Assembly (NCBI RefSeq): GCF_962719845.1
Contig: NZ_CAUIYF010000010.1
Span: 10,137 to 74,136 of the forward strand
Direction of reading: 5' to 3'
From: Neisseria uirgultaei
GTDB taxonomy: Bacteria > Pseudomonadota > Gammaproteobacteria > Burkholderiales > Neisseriaceae
Length of the DNA: 64,000 bases
In this document: piece after piece, positions 17,264-26,949 of the stretch
Position numbering within the stretch: the first letter of the stretch is position 1
How the letters are laid out: each line of letters starts with the position of its first letter
Notes under the pieces: generated by a model
Databases searched by the model: none
Told to the model about the DNA's origin: nothing
The model's input: the letters and a program-made list of their open reading frames with translations, nothing else
Translations under genes and position numbers: made by a program

Positions 17264-17298
17264 TTCAGACGGCATATTATTATCGGATGCCGTCTGAA
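17264..17298. terminator. Inverted-DUS hairpin between apeF and apeG
   Basis: A perfect 12-base inverted DUS (TTCAGACGGCAT ... ATGCCGTCTGAA) with an 11-base AT-rich loop lies between the second ACP gene and the membrane protein gene. It may attenuate transcription within the right block. Confidence 0.6.
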
Positions 17299-17318
17299 AA
17301 CATTTGTGCGGATTCAAA

Positions 17319-17864
17319 ATGAAACCCGGTTTTTTCGGACATATTTTTCTGACCGTATTAAGCATTGCCTATCCGGCTTTATGGTATTACGGCAGGGAGG
17401 CGGGCTGGTTTGTTTGGCTGGCGGCGGCGATGTGCGGGTTGTGGCTGCTGCGCGCCCTGACTGCCAAATTGCCCCAACAGCGTTATACGGCTTTGTTTAT
17501 TACACTGTTTTTTGCCGCAGTATTGGTGTTCGGGCGGCGCGATTCAATGTATTGGTATCCCGTCCTCGTCAATCTGATGATGTTGGCGGTGTTCGGCGGA
17601 AGCCTGTTTGCCGGGCAGACGGTGATTGAAAAACTTGCGCGGCTGCAACAGCCCGACCTACCTGAAAAAGCCGTGCGCTATACCCGCCGGGTGACGCAGG
17701 TTTGGTGCGTGTTTTTTATAATCAACGGGACACTTGCCGCTTTGTTGGCGCGGTTGGGGCGATATGATTGGTGGGCGGTTTATACCGGCGTGATTGCCTA
17801 TGTATTGATGGGGATGCTGTTTGCCGGAGAATGGCTTTACCGCAAACTCGTTTTGAAAGTCTGA
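17319..17864 (+). CDS. apeG: Inner-membrane protein of the aryl-polyene cluster (ApeG-like, COG4648)
   Basis: The 181-residue protein has five or six hydrophobic segments (about residues 5-22, 28-45, 56-72, 80-98, 130-150 and 156-172). It resembles the COG4648 membrane protein that sits after the ACPs in aryl-polyene clusters. Its function is unknown, possibly in lipid transfer or as scaffold for the acyltransferase. ATG 17319 follows a weak ribosome site; an earlier GTG at 17304 is in frame. It lies just after the hairpin that ends the ACP gene. Confidence 0.75.
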   Translation: MKPGFFGHIFLTVLSIAYPALWYYGREAGWFVWLAAAMCGLWLLRALTAKLPQQRYTALFITLFFAAVLVFGRRDSMYWYPVLVNLMMLAVFGGSLFAGQTVIEKLARLQQPDLPEKAVRYTRRVTQVWCVFFIINGTLAALLARLGRYDWWAVYTGVIAYVLMGMLFAGEWLYRKLVLKV

Positions 17865-17870
17865 AACCTT

Positions 17871-18386
17871 ATGCACATTTGCACTTCCTGCGGCGAAAAC
17901 CACGAAGAAATGCCCGCAATCGGCTTTACCGTCCCCGATTCCTATAAGCAACTCAGTGAAGAAGAACGCATTGCTTATCAAGCGGAATGCGATTCTGATT
18001 TCTGCATCATCCGCTATCCCGCCCAAACCGACCGTTTTATCCGCGCGGTGCTGCCGATCCCGATTATCGGTCATGAGGAAACGCTGGAATACGGCGTGTG
18101 GGTATCCGTCAGCGAAAAGAGTTTTAACGACTATCAAAGCCGCTTTCACGACAATCCGGAAAACGTCGTTTATTTCGGTATGATCTGCAACCGGCTGCCC
18201 CCTTATGAAACCGACACCTTCGGTCTGCACTGCAATGTCGTTACCCAGTCTAATAACCAACGCCCCCTGCTGCAACTTCATCAAAGCGGCGGACATCCGC
18301 TGGTACGCGACTTTTATCACGGCATAGGATATGCCGAAGCACAGGCAAGGATAAGGGCGGTATCCGAATCGGATTGTTTAGGATAA
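17871..18386 (+). CDS. DUF2199 protein
   Basis: The 171-residue cytosolic protein starts with a CxxC pair ([10 protein letters not shown]) and matches the DUF2199 pattern, with [18 protein letters not shown] near residue 29 and a TFGLHCN segment. The function of the family is unknown. It begins 6 bases after apeG and ends 19 bases before ubiD, so it could be the distal gene of the aryl-polyene block or a lead-in gene for ubiD. Confidence 0.75.
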   Translation: MHICTSCGENHEEMPAIGFTVPDSYKQLSEEERIAYQAECDSDFCIIRYPAQTDRFIRAVLPIPIIGHEETLEYGVWVSVSEKSFNDYQSRFHDNPENVVYFGMICNRLPPYETDTFGLHCNVVTQSNNQRPLLQLHQSGGHPLVRDFYHGIGYAEAQARIRAVSESDCLG

Positions 18387-18405
18387 ACGGACAAAAAGGA
18401 TAAAT

Positions 18406-19884
18406 ATGAAATACAAAGACCTGCGCGACTTCATTGCCATGCTCGAGCAGCAGGGCAAACTCAAGCGCGTCGCGCATCCCGTTTCCCCGCATTTGGAAAT
18501 GACCGAAATCGCCGACCGCGTGCTGCGTGCCGAAGGGCCGGCGTTGCTGTTTGAACACCCGATTAAGCCCGACGGTACGCGCTACGATTATCCCGTGTTG
18601 GCGAACCTGTTCGGCACGCCTGAACGTGTGGCGATGGGTATGGGCGCGGACAGCGTGTCCAAGTTGCGCGAAATCGGGCAGACGCTGGCGTATTTGAAAG
18701 AACCCGAACCGCCCAAAGGCATCAAAGACGCGTTTTCCAAACTGCCATTGCTGAAAGACATTTGGAGTATGGCGCCGAACGTAGTGAAAAACGCGCCGTG
18801 TCAGGAAATCGTGTGGGAAGGCGAAGACGTTGATTTGTATAAACTTCCAATTCAGCATTGCTGGCCGGAAGACGTTGCGCCGCTGGTAACGTGGGGCTTG
18901 ACCGTTACGCGCGGGCCGCACAAAAAACGCCAGAACTTAGGCATTTACCGCCAACAATTAATCGGCAAAAACAAGCTGATTATGCGTTGGCTGTCGCATC
19001 GCGGCGGTGCGCTGGATTATCAGGAATTCCGCAAACTTAATCCCGGTACGCCGTATCCCGTCGCTGTCGTGCTTGGCTGCGACCCTGCCACCATTTTGGG
19101 TGCGGTAACGCCCGTTCCCGATACCTTGAGCGAATACCAGTTTGCCGGACTGCTGCGCGGTTCGCGGACGGAACTGGTGAAATGTATCGGCAACGATTTG
19201 CAAGTGCCCGCCCGTGCCGAAATCGTACTGGAAGGCGTCATTCATCCGAACGAAACCGCGTTGGAAGGCCCATACGGCGACCACACGGGCTATTACAACG
19301 AGCAGGATCATTTCCCCGTGTTTACGGTCGAACGCATCACCATGCGCGAAAACCCGATTTACCACTCCACCTACACGGGCAAACCGCCTGATGAACCTGC
19401 CGTTTTGGGCGTGGCGTTGAACGAAGTGTTCGTACCGCTTTTGCAAAAGCAGTTCCCCGAAATCACCGATTTCTACCTGCCGCCCGAAGGCTGCTCCTAC
19501 CGCATGGCGGTGGTCAGCATGAAAAAACAGTACGCCGGACACGCCAAGCGCGTGATGATGGGCTGCTGGTCGTTCCTGCGCCAGTTTATGTACACCAAAT
19601 TCATCATCGTGGTGGATGACGATGTGGACGTGCGCGACTGGAAAGAAGTCATCTGGGCGGTAACCACACGCATGGACCCTGTACGCGATACCGTTTTAGT
19701 GGAAAACACGCCCATCGATTATCTTGACTTCGCCAGCCCCGTCAGCGGACTCGGCGGCAAAATGGGTTTGGATGCGACCAACAAGTGGCCGGGCGAAACC
19801 GACCGCGAATGGGGACGGGTAATCAAAAAAGACCCTGCGGTTACGGCTAAGATTGATGGGATTTGGGAGGAACTCGGCTTATAG
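18406..19884 (+). CDS. ubiD: 4-hydroxy-3-polyprenylbenzoate decarboxylase
   Basis: The 492-residue protein is colinear with UbiD, which uses prenylated FMN to decarboxylate 4-hydroxy-3-octaprenylbenzoate in ubiquinone synthesis. Visible landmarks are [13 protein letters not shown] at the N-terminus, the cofactor and metal region [16 protein letters not shown], and the conserved [11 protein letters not shown] acid/substrate region. An AAAAAGGA ribosome site precedes ATG 18406. The length agrees with the family (about 490-500 residues). Confidence 0.95.
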   Translation: MKYKDLRDFIAMLEQQGKLKRVAHPVSPHLEMTEIADRVLRAEGPALLFEHPIKPDGTRYDYPVLANLFGTPERVAMGMGADSVSKLREIGQTLAYLKEPEPPKGIKDAFSKLPLLKDIWSMAPNVVKNAPCQEIVWEGEDVDLYKLPIQHCWPEDVAPLVTWGLTVTRGPHKKRQNLGIYRQQLIGKNKLIMRWLSHRGGALDYQEFRKLNPGTPYPVAVVLGCDPATILGAVTPVPDTLSEYQFAGLLRGSRTELVKCIGNDLQVPARAEIVLEGVIHPNETALEGPYGDHTGYYNEQDHFPVFTVERITMRENPIYHSTYTGKPPDEPAVLGVALNEVFVPLLQKQFPEITDFYLPPEGCSYRMAVVSMKKQYAGHAKRVMMGCWSFLRQFMYTKFIIVVDDDVDVRDWKEVIWAVTTRMDPVRDTVLVENTPIDYLDFASPVSGLGGKMGLDATNKWPGETDREWGRVIKKDPAVTAKIDGIWEELGL

Positions 19885-19988
19885 TAGATTCAAATAGATT
19901 TCTCGTGTCGTCATTCCCGCGCTGGTGGAAATGACGATAATTGAGCATTTTTTATTTTAAATCAATATATTGAAAGTTAGTTTGATAC

Positions 19989-20022
19989 GCAATGCCGCCC
20001 TACGGTTGCAGGGCGGCATTGC
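19989..20022. terminator. GC-rich hairpin downstream of ubiD
   Basis: A perfect 12-base inverted repeat (GCAATGCCGCCC and its complement) with a 10-base loop lies 105 bases after the ubiD stop. A single dRS3-like half site precedes it around 19910. There is no T tract on the plus strand, so it may be only a structural or weak terminator. Confidence 0.4.
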
Positions 20023-20180
20023 TATGCCGCCGTTTGGATTTTCAGACGGCATTTGTGTGTTGCCTGTGTGGTTTTGTGTTGGGATGGCAATTTCGAGGCA
20101 GCCGATGCCGTCTGAAAGGCGATTGTCTGGCGGGACAGGCGCGTTCTGTTTGTCTGTTTGGAAACGGTTGGGAAAGGCGT

Positions 20181-20440
20181 ATGTCGGCGGATTTGTTGGG
20201 CGTAGTGGCTGGGCTTTTTGCGGCAAGCTGCGATTTTGTCCGTTACGGATTACGGCGGCTGAAAATCCTGTACCGCGCCTGGAAACGAGGCGGCTGGCGG
20301 AATGTGCGGCGCGTGTCGCTGCGGCGGAAGATGGTGGTCTCGGCATGGTCGGTGTTCGCCGCACTGCTTGCGGCGGCGTTGATATCCGGCCGGTGGCTGG
20401 TTTTTTGTCGGTTGGGCCGGTTTTTAGGATGGCATGAGGA
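20181..20440 (+). pseudogene. Small membrane protein gene, probably frameshifted at its 3' end
   Basis: A frame starting at ATG 20181 after GGGAAAGG encodes a basic protein with two hydrophobic helices (about residues 4-18 and 53-72). It has no stop in the expected place and runs on into the next gene in a different frame. A six-T run at 20401-20406 is followed in another frame by a stop at 20435-20437, just before the next gene's ribosome site. A slip in the T run would therefore give a normal short gene. I do not recognise the family. A genuine read-through is less likely. Confidence 0.35.
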
Positions 20441-20448
20441 GAAGACAC

Positions 20449-20742
20449 ATGGACGAACTGTTCAAATGGGCGGTCAGGATTTTGGCGGAGGTGGCGGACT
20501 GGATACTCGAGCTGATGTGTTCGGCATTCCCGTTTGCGGAACCAAGCCGTTTTTTCCATCGGACCGCACGTATCGTTGTGCCGGTTTTGAGCTTGGGTCT
20601 GTTTCGTGTCGAAGATTATGGAAACACGGAATGTTTGGACTGGCGGACGTTTTCTGCCGATATGGGCGAATCGATAGGCGGTTGGTTTTGGTTCGCGTTC
20701 TGGCTTGCCTTTTCAGTATGGGCAGCCTATGCCCTGTCGTGA
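20449..20742 (+). CDS. Small membrane protein of unknown function
   Basis: The 97-residue product has a helix at about residues 42-55 and a tryptophan-rich C-terminal helix (GWFWFAFWLAFSVWAAYAL). A strong GAGGAG lies 7 bases before ATG 20449. It probably forms a small operon with the upstream membrane-protein frame. The right end abuts a Correia element. No domain is recognised. Confidence 0.55.
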   Translation: MDELFKWAVRILAEVADWILELMCSAFPFAEPSRFFHRTARIVVPVLSLGLFRVEDYGNTECLDWRTFSADMGESIGGWFWFAFWLAFSVWAAYALS

Positions 20743-20744
20743 AA

Positions 20745-20899
20745 TATAGTGGATTAACAAAAACCAGTACAGCGTTGCCTCGCCTTAGCTCAAAGAGAAC
20801 GATTCTCTAAGGTGCTCAAGCACCAAGTGAATCGGTTCCGTACTATTTGTACTGTCTGCGGCTTCGTCGCCTTGTCCTGATTTTTGTTAATCCACTATA
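20745..20899. repeat. Correia repeat enclosed element (CREE), full length 155 bp
   Basis: The element runs from TATAGTGGATTAACA to its inverted copy TGTTAATCCACTATA, flanked by TA, with the usual internal core (CTCAAAGAGAACGATTCTC and GTGCTCAAGCACC). This is the 154-156 bp form that holds an IHF site. It starts 3 bases after the small membrane gene stops. CREEs can provide promoters or RNase III processing sites. Confidence 0.95.
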
Positions 20900-21096
20900 T
20901 AACCGACATACTTTGTTTTTGATGCGGCAACGAAAAATCGCTGCGGGTTGACGAAAATACAAATGGCGGCATTGCCAGCCGACACCAAGCCAAACAGATA
21001 TGGGGCTTGTATTTCCGATGTGGTACGGTCGGTCGGAAAAGTCATGCCGTCTGAAGCGCGGGGACGTTTCAGACGGCATTTTTGTACGCAGGGTAT
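20900..21096. terminator. Intergenic region ending in an inverted-DUS terminator (21044-21079)
   Basis: Between the CREE and the AsmA gene no gene is seen. An inverted AT-DUS pair (21044-21055 and 21068-21079) forms a 12-base stem with a 12-base loop, 18 bases past the stop of the AsmA gene on the minus strand. It likely terminates that transcript. Confidence 0.7.
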
Positions 21097-23211
21097 TTAC
21101 GGTTCTTTAGGTTTGAGCCACTGCCATTGTTCCAGCAGGGTGTCTTCGAGGATTTTCTGTTTCTCTTTGCGCGAATTGATGCCGCCGGTCAGCCTGCCGT
21201 AATCGACGGTAATGGACGGCTTGTCCACGGTACCGGTGATTTTCAGGGGAATCGGTTTGTTTTTCGGATGGACGGCGTTGCGGATAAGGACATCTTCAGA
21301 CAATTCCTGCGTATCCAGATTGGTATAGCCGTTGCCGGTAACGTGAAGGCTGTCGGAGAAGAGTTCGGTATCGACGTGGCGGCTGATGCCGTCTGAAATT
21401 TCGCTGTTGAGCGTGAATCGGTGGAAGGGTGTGCTGGGTGCGGCATTGTCGGCAGTTTTGCCCGAAATGCCGTTTTTCAGGATATTGTCCATGTCGATAC
21501 CGTGCCACGCGCCGTTGGAAATATTCAGCGACAGGCTGCCCTGAAGCGAGCGGATAAGCTCTTTTCGGGTTTCGCCGCTCGCGGTCAGGTCGATGACCGC
21601 ATCGCCGTTGCCACTGAAGCTGTGGAAGCCGAACAGGTCTTGCAGCAGCGGTTGGATTTGGATGTTGCTTGCATTCTGTTGCAGGCGGTAAGTGGCGGGG
21701 CGAGTGTTGGCGATGCTGATGCCGCCTTCGGTATGGCCGCCGTAAAGCCCTGACTTGAAACGGCTGAGCGCGATATGGCCTTTGTCGGCGTGGAGGTAGG
21801 TTTCCATATCGTCCAGTTGCAGGCCGGGAAGTTGGACATTGCCGATTTTAAGGTGGGCCTCGATATCTCCGGACAGCCTGCCGAGAGTGTCGGGAAATAT
21901 TTTGCCGTTTTGTTGCCGCACGTCGTCAAGATAGGGGGTCAGGTTCAATTTTTGCAGTGCGACGGCGGCTTCCAGGTGAGGTGCGTCTTCATGTGTGTAT
22001 CTGAATTTCGCGGCAACGGTTTGGCGGTCGAACGAACCGTTGAGTTCGGCATGCCACTGATGAAGGTTTTTTATGGACATCGAACCGTCGAGCCGGCTGA
22101 TGAAACGGGGTTGCGGCAGGCGGTTGACGGTATCCTGAAGGGTTGATACATGCAGGCGCGGTGCCTCCAGACCGTTATTCCGGCTCCAAACCAATGGCGA
22201 GCCGAGGGAAAAGTTGGTTTGAAGGCGGGGTGTTTTGACGTTGCCGGAGATTTCGGCGTTGCCGATGTTGCCGATGCCGGGATGGAGGTCGGCCCTATCG
22301 AGTTTGAACGATCCGCCCCACTGGGAATTTTCGCCGGCAGCGGTAAATGTCCCGTTGGCGGTTTCAATTTTGATGCCGTTGTTCCTGAGTGCCAGCGTAG
22401 GGATTTGGGCGGTCAGGTGGAGGTTGTGGAAGGCGGTGTCGGCACGCAGGGCGAGGTCGGCGGCATCCGCCCCGCCGGCATTGAAGCGGATCGTGGGGCT
22501 GCCGGTGGTGGAAACGGCAATGCGGTGTCCGTTTAGGGCGGTCTCGGCTTCGAAATGGAACGGTGAGATTTCGGGCGTGCCGATGCCGTCTGAAAGGAAC
22601 AGCCCCCTGCTTTTCCACGGGACGGACAGCTTCCCCCAAACCAGTATGCCCGAACTTTCAAACTGCTGCCCCGACGAATCGGGGGATTGCAGGTTGAGGC
22701 GGACTTCCTTCAGGGTAAGCCGGTCTTGCGGCAAGTCGAGGTGGACGGTGCTGTTTTCGATAATGATGCGGTTTACCGAGGCTTTGCGTTTTGGGTTGTC
22801 GATTAGGTCTTGGATGTTCCAAACGCCTTTCCCGTCGCGCGTCAGAGCAAGTTCCGCACCCGAAACCACCCATTTTTCAACCTGTATCTGATCCGACCAC
22901 AGATTTTTCCAGCTCAATCCGATTTTGGTTTCTTTGATGGAAACGGCAGTCCGGTCGCCGCCGGGTTCGGTAATGGTCAGGTTTTTCAGGATGACGGTCG
23001 GCCGGGGCAGAAGCCTGCGCTGTATATCCGCATCAAACGAGATTTTCCGGTGCGTATGGGCAATGCTTTGTTGGAGGCGGCTTCGGATGTTTTCGGGTGT
23101 GAAGATGCGATATACGGAAGCGTGCAGCCCGATTGCTGCCAAAAGCAGTATCGTCAGCACGGCTACCGCATATTTCAGACGGTATTTGTGGAAGACCGAT
23201 AATAAATCCAT
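21097..23211 (-). CDS. AsmA-family inner-membrane/periplasmic protein
   Basis: The 704-residue protein has one N-terminal helix (about residues 14-32), then a long beta-rich periplasmic domain. The start of the family is seen in ENIRSRLQQSI, ISFDADIQ and RRLLPRPTVILKNL, and the C-terminal AsmA_2-type part in the NGAWHGIDMDNIL and LSLNISN segments. AsmA-like proteins are thought to bridge lipids between membranes and to affect outer-membrane assembly. ATG 23211 is preferred over an upstream frame extension that has no signal. Two DUS are read in frame as SDGI. Confidence 0.85.
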   Translation of the reverse strand: MDLLSVFHKYRLKYAVAVLTILLLAAIGLHASVYRIFTPENIRSRLQQSIAHTHRKISFDADIQRRLLPRPTVILKNLTITEPGGDRTAVSIKETKIGLSWKNLWSDQIQVEKWVVSGAELALTRDGKGVWNIQDLIDNPKRKASVNRIIIENSTVHLDLPQDRLTLKEVRLNLQSPDSSGQQFESSGILVWGKLSVPWKSRGLFLSDGIGTPEISPFHFEAETALNGHRIAVSTTGSPTIRFNAGGADAADLALRADTAFHNLHLTAQIPTLALRNNGIKIETANGTFTAAGENSQWGGSFKLDRADLHPGIGNIGNAEISGNVKTPRLQTNFSLGSPLVWSRNNGLEAPRLHVSTLQDTVNRLPQPRFISRLDGSMSIKNLHQWHAELNGSFDRQTVAAKFRYTHEDAPHLEAAVALQKLNLTPYLDDVRQQNGKIFPDTLGRLSGDIEAHLKIGNVQLPGLQLDDMETYLHADKGHIALSRFKSGLYGGHTEGGISIANTRPATYRLQQNASNIQIQPLLQDLFGFHSFSGNGDAVIDLTASGETRKELIRSLQGSLSLNISNGAWHGIDMDNILKNGISGKTADNAAPSTPFHRFTLNSEISDGISRHVDTELFSDSLHVTGNGYTNLDTQELSEDVLIRNAVHPKNKPIPLKITGTVDKPSITVDYGRLTGGINSRKEKQKILEDTLLEQWQWLKPKEP

Positions 23212-23485
23212 AGCCTGAAAAGTCTGTAAAACACGCCACAGTATAACACGGCTTGTAGAAATCCTATTTTGTGCGGGCGGATTATCTTGTATAAAGGGGT
23301 AATGTCCATAAGCAGGCATACCGCCGGATCAGGTATCGCGGGTGTTGCCGCGTTTGCAGGGGCAGTGTATGTTTCATACGGCGGCGGATTCTGCAAGATA
23401 CTTTTTTGAAATGCCGATGCCGTCTGAAACGGACAAGTTTTGTTCGGACGGTATATAATTTGCTTTTTATTCCGGAGGCACGGAT

Positions 23486-24343
23486 ATGGTCGGATGCGTT
23501 TGGCAGGCAGGACGGTTTGAAATCGGTTTGGACAAACCGAAAATCATGGGTATCGTGAATCTCACGCCCAATTCTTTTTCCGACGGCGGCGCGTATTCGC
23601 AAAACGCCCAAACAGCTTTGGCGCATGCCGAACGGCTTTTGAAAGAGGGTGCGGATATTCTCGACATCGGCGGCGAATCGACGCGGCTGGGTGCGGATTA
23701 TGTTCCGCCTGAAGAAGAATGGGCGCGGGTTGAGCCTGTATTGGCGGAAGTGGCGGGGTGGGGCGTTCCCGTCAGTTTGGACACGCGCCGTACGGTGGTT
23801 ATGGAAAAAGCGTTGGCACTTGGCGGCATCGATATTATTAACGATGTGGCGGCGTTGACCGACGAAGGCGCGGTCGAATTGCTGGCGCGCCAGACGGACA
23901 CGGGCATCTGCCTGATGCACATGCAGGGTTTGCCTGAAAACATGCAGATTAATCCGAAATATCAGGATGTTGTCGGCGAAGTGGCAAGGTATTTGAAGGC
24001 GCGGGCGGCGGAATGTGTCGCGGCAGGCATCGCACCGCAACGCATCACACTCGACCCCGGTTTCGGCTCCGGCTTCGGCAAAACCTTGCAACACAATATC
24101 GCGCTGATGCGGCATTTGCCCGAATTGATGGCGGAAACCGGTTTGCCGCTGCTGGTCGGCGTGTCGCGCAAGAGCACGATAGGCGAGCTGACCGGCGAGG
24201 CAAATGCGGCGGAACGCGTACACGGCAGCGTGGCGGCGGCGCTGGCTTCCGTGGCGCGCGGCGCGCAAATCGTGCGGGTGCATGATGTGAAGGCGACGGC
24301 GGATGCGTTGAAGGTGTGGGAAGCGTTGGGCATCAATCTGTAA
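23486..24343 (+). CDS. folP: Dihydropteroate synthase with resistance-type changes
   Basis: The 285-residue enzyme condenses p-aminobenzoate with dihydropterin pyrophosphate in folate synthesis. [14 protein letters not shown] (residues 22-35) and [12 protein letters not shown] are intact, and F31 is wild type. Two features match known sulfonamide-resistant neisserial alleles: a Ser-Gly insertion in the loop normally DPGFGFGK, here [10 protein letters not shown] (codons 24068-24073), and L68 in the normally invariant STRPG loop (CTG 23687-23689). GGAGG precedes the start. The inverted DUS pair at 24363-24400 ends the gene. Confidence 0.95.
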   Translation: MVGCVWQAGRFEIGLDKPKIMGIVNLTPNSFSDGGAYSQNAQTALAHAERLLKEGADILDIGGESTRLGADYVPPEEEWARVEPVLAEVAGWGVPVSLDTRRTVVMEKALALGGIDIINDVAALTDEGAVELLARQTDTGICLMHMQGLPENMQINPKYQDVVGEVARYLKARAAECVAAGIAPQRITLDPGFGSGFGKTLQHNIALMRHLPELMAETGLPLLVGVSRKSTIGELTGEANAAERVHGSVAAALASVARGAQIVRVHDVKATADALKVWEALGINL

Positions 24344-24362
24344 ACAGCGGTTCGCATACTTT

Positions 24363-24400
24363 ATGCCGTCTGAAAAGGGCGGGGCGGCTTCAGACGGCAT
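24363..24400. terminator. Inverted-DUS terminator after folP
   Basis: A 12-base inverted AT-DUS pair with a 14-base GC-rich loop lies 20 bases past the folP stop and before the glmM leader. Confidence 0.65.
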
Positions 24401-24472
24401 CAACGGTGCAGACAGCAAGGCACAAACTGACTGTATAATCTCGGACAACGGTTCACATGCTCGGAGCAAATG

Positions 24473-25807
24473 ATGGCAAAAAAATATTTCGGCACGGACG
24501 GCGTGCGCGGCGAAGTCGGGCAGTTTCCGATTACGCCCGATTTTGTATTGAAACTCGGCTATGCGGCGGGTCAGGTCTTGGTTCAGCACGACACCGGCCA
24601 GAAACCGACCGTTTTAATCGGCAAGGATACGCGGATTTCCGGCTATATGCTGGAGGCCGCTTTGGTGGCGGGTTTTACCGCCGCAGGTGTCAACGTTATC
24701 CAAACCGGTCCGCTGCCCACGCCCGGCGTGGCTTATCTGACCCGTGCGCTGCGCCTGTCCGCCGGTGTGATGATTTCCGCGTCGCATAATGCCTATTCCG
24801 ACAACGGCATCAAATTCTTTGCCGAAGGCGGCGTGAAACTTTCCGATGAAGTCGAGTTGGAAATCGAAGCCAAAATCGACGAAGAAATGAAAACCCAGCC
24901 TTCTGCACGCCTAGGTCGCGCACGCCGCATCAGCGGTGCGGACGACCGCTATATCGAATTTTGCAAATCCACCTTCCCCAGTCATTCCGACCTTCGGGGT
25001 TTGAAGTTGGTTATCGATACCGCCAACGGCGCGGGGTACGGTGTCGCACCCAAGGTGTTTCACGAACTGGGCGCACAGGTCGTCAGCATCGGCGACGAAC
25101 CCAACGGCTACAATATCAATGAAAAATGCGGTGCGACTTATACCAAGACACTCCAGGCAGCCGTTTTACAGCATGAAGCCGACTACGGCATCGCCTTAGA
25201 CGGCGACGGCGACCGCCTGATGATGGTCGATAAAAACGGTAAGGTTTACGACGGCGACAGCCTGATTTACGTCATCGCCAAAGCCCGCGCCCGAGAAGGT
25301 ATCAACATCGGCGGCGTGGTCGGCACGGTTATGACCAATATGGCGATGGAAATCGCCCTGAAAGAGCAGGGCGTCGATTTCTGCCGCGCCAAAGTCGGCG
25401 ACCGCTATGTGTTGGAACAGCTGAACCAACGCGGCTGGCTCATCGGCGGCGAAGCCAGCGGCCATATTTTGTGCATGGACAAACACAACACCGGCGACGG
25501 CATTATTTCCGCGCTGCAAGTTTTGGCGGCGCTGAAAACGCTGAACCAAGACCTCGCCACCGTTTGCGCCGACTGGCAGCCGTATCCGCAAACGATGATT
25601 AATGTGCGCATCCAAAAAGGACAGAACTGGCAGGAAGCCTCAAAAGGCGTATTGGCGGAAGTGGAAAAGGAACTTGAAGGCAAAGGAAGGGTTGTATTGC
25701 GCGCTTCGGGAACCGAACCCGTCGTGCGCGTGATGGTGGAGGCGCGTCAGGCGGATTGGGCGCGCGAAGGGGCGGAACGCATTGCTGCCGCCATCGGCGG
25801 CATTTAG
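24473..25807 (+). CDS. glmM: Phosphoglucosamine mutase
   Basis: The 444-residue protein converts glucosamine-6-phosphate to glucosamine-1-phosphate for peptidoglycan and LOS precursors. The N-terminal [10 protein letters not shown], the active-site serine S102 in [12 protein letters not shown], the Mg2+ loop DGDGDR and the phosphate-binding [12 protein letters not shown] at the C-terminus are all present. Two ATGs are in tandem; 24473 is preferred because GGAG at 24463-24466 is then 6 bases away. Confidence 0.97.
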   Translation: MAKKYFGTDGVRGEVGQFPITPDFVLKLGYAAGQVLVQHDTGQKPTVLIGKDTRISGYMLEAALVAGFTAAGVNVIQTGPLPTPGVAYLTRALRLSAGVMISASHNAYSDNGIKFFAEGGVKLSDEVELEIEAKIDEEMKTQPSARLGRARRISGADDRYIEFCKSTFPSHSDLRGLKLVIDTANGAGYGVAPKVFHELGAQVVSIGDEPNGYNINEKCGATYTKTLQAAVLQHEADYGIALDGDGDRLMMVDKNGKVYDGDSLIYVIAKARAREGINIGGVVGTVMTNMAMEIALKEQGVDFCRAKVGDRYVLEQLNQRGWLIGGEASGHILCMDKHNTGDGIISALQVLAALKTLNQDLATVCADWQPYPQTMINVRIQKGQNWQEASKGVLAEVEKELEGKGRVVLRASGTEPVVRVMVEARQADWAREGAERIAAAIGGI

Positions 25808-25819
25808 GCAAAATCAGGC

Positions 25820-25913
25820 AAAACCGTTTCAACAGCGGCGGTTTTCCTGTTTAAATGCCGTCTGAACGTCTGGCGGGGGCGCGAATCTGCCCCCTGCCGC
25901 TTTCAGACGGCAT
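25820..25913. terminator. Hairpins between glmM and the DedA gene
   Basis: A short AAAACCG/CGGTTTT stem (25820-25845) lies 12 bases after glmM. It is followed by an inverted AT-DUS pair (25855-25913) whose 35-base interior itself forms a GC-rich stem. Together they should end glmM transcription. Confidence 0.55.
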
Positions 25914-25994
25914 AATCTTTGATAGAATGCCGTTTCGCGCAGAAAATGTTTCGGCTTGTTCTGACTTTTTATCTCCGACAATGGAATATCCGCT

Positions 25995-26678
25995 ATGTTT
26001 GCCCTTTTGGAAGCCTTTTTTGTCGAATACGGCTACGCGGCCGTGTTTTTCGTTCTGGTCATCTGCGGTTTCGGCGTGCCGATTCCCGAAGATTTGACCT
26101 TGGTAACGGGCGGCGTGATTTCGGGTATGGGTTATACCAATCCGCATATTATGTTTGCGGTCGGTATGCTCGGCGTGTTGGCGGGCGACGGCGTGATGTT
26201 TGCCGCCGGACGCATCTGGGGGCAGAAAATCCTCAAGTTCAAACCGATTGCGCGCGTGATGACCCCGAAACGCTATGGGCAGGTTCAGGAAAAATTCGAC
26301 AAATACGGCAACTGGGTTCTGTTTGTCGCTCGCTTTCTGCCGGGTTTGCGGACTGCCGTTTTCGTTACCGCCGGCATCAGCCGCAAAGTATCGTATCTGC
26401 GCTTTCTGATTATGGACGGGCTTGCCGCGCTGATTTCCGTGCCCGTTTGGATTTATCTGGGCGAATACGGTGCGCACAACATCGATTGGCTGATGGCGAA
26501 AATGCACAGCCTGCAATCGGGTATTTTTGTTATCTTGGGTATAGGTGCGGCCGTTGTCGCTTGGATCTGGTGGAAAAAACGCCAACGTATCCAGTTTTAC
26601 CGCAGCAAATTGAAAGAAAAGCGGGCGCAACGCAAAGCCGCCAAGGCAGCCAAAAAAGCCGCGCAAAGCAAACAATAA
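25995..26678 (+). CDS. DedA/SNARE-associated (VTT) family membrane protein
   Basis: The 227-residue protein has the DedA motifs: the amphipathic re-entrant start FGVPIPEDLTLVTGG at about residues 26-40, then GDGVMFAAGRIWG and the basic FVARFLPGLRT at about 109-119. DedA proteins act as undecaprenyl-phosphate or phospholipid transporters and affect membrane potential. The C-terminus is an unusual Lys/Arg/Ala-rich tail (about 196-227). Promoter elements are not obvious. It is followed by 271 bases without a gene or strong structure. Confidence 0.9.
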   Translation: MFALLEAFFVEYGYAAVFFVLVICGFGVPIPEDLTLVTGGVISGMGYTNPHIMFAVGMLGVLAGDGVMFAAGRIWGQKILKFKPIARVMTPKRYGQVQEKFDKYGNWVLFVARFLPGLRTAVFVTAGISRKVSYLRFLIMDGLAALISVPVWIYLGEYGAHNIDWLMAKMHSLQSGIFVILGIGAAVVAWIWWKKRQRIQFYRSKLKEKRAQRKAAKAAKKAAQSKQ

Positions 26679-26949
26679 AATCAAGCACCTAAATAGCTTG
26701 CCGATATTCAATAGTTTCCGTATTTTTTAATCCACAAAGCGGTATCTTCCGTGTTGGGAACCTCACAAGGGATTCAAGCTTGTTGTGACTCTCCTATTTC
26801 GTGAATAAAATCCACTTGGGAAATCAAATATTGACAGCCCTTGGGTGCTTTTTCATTTGAAGGCCGTCTGAAAACCGTCCGCGCCGCCAAATTGCCAGTC
26901 TGTCCGAAATATAGTTAAATAAGCCGTATCATTATTTTCAGACGACCCG

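Noticed and set aside
24059..24078. Sequencing error as the cause of the extra six bases in folP
   Set aside because: The extra bases keep the frame and match a known two-residue insertion; an error would more likely break the frame.
23282..24589. A 435-codon frame opposite folP
   Set aside because: It is antisense to a well-conserved gene, is rich in Arg and His, and has no family features.
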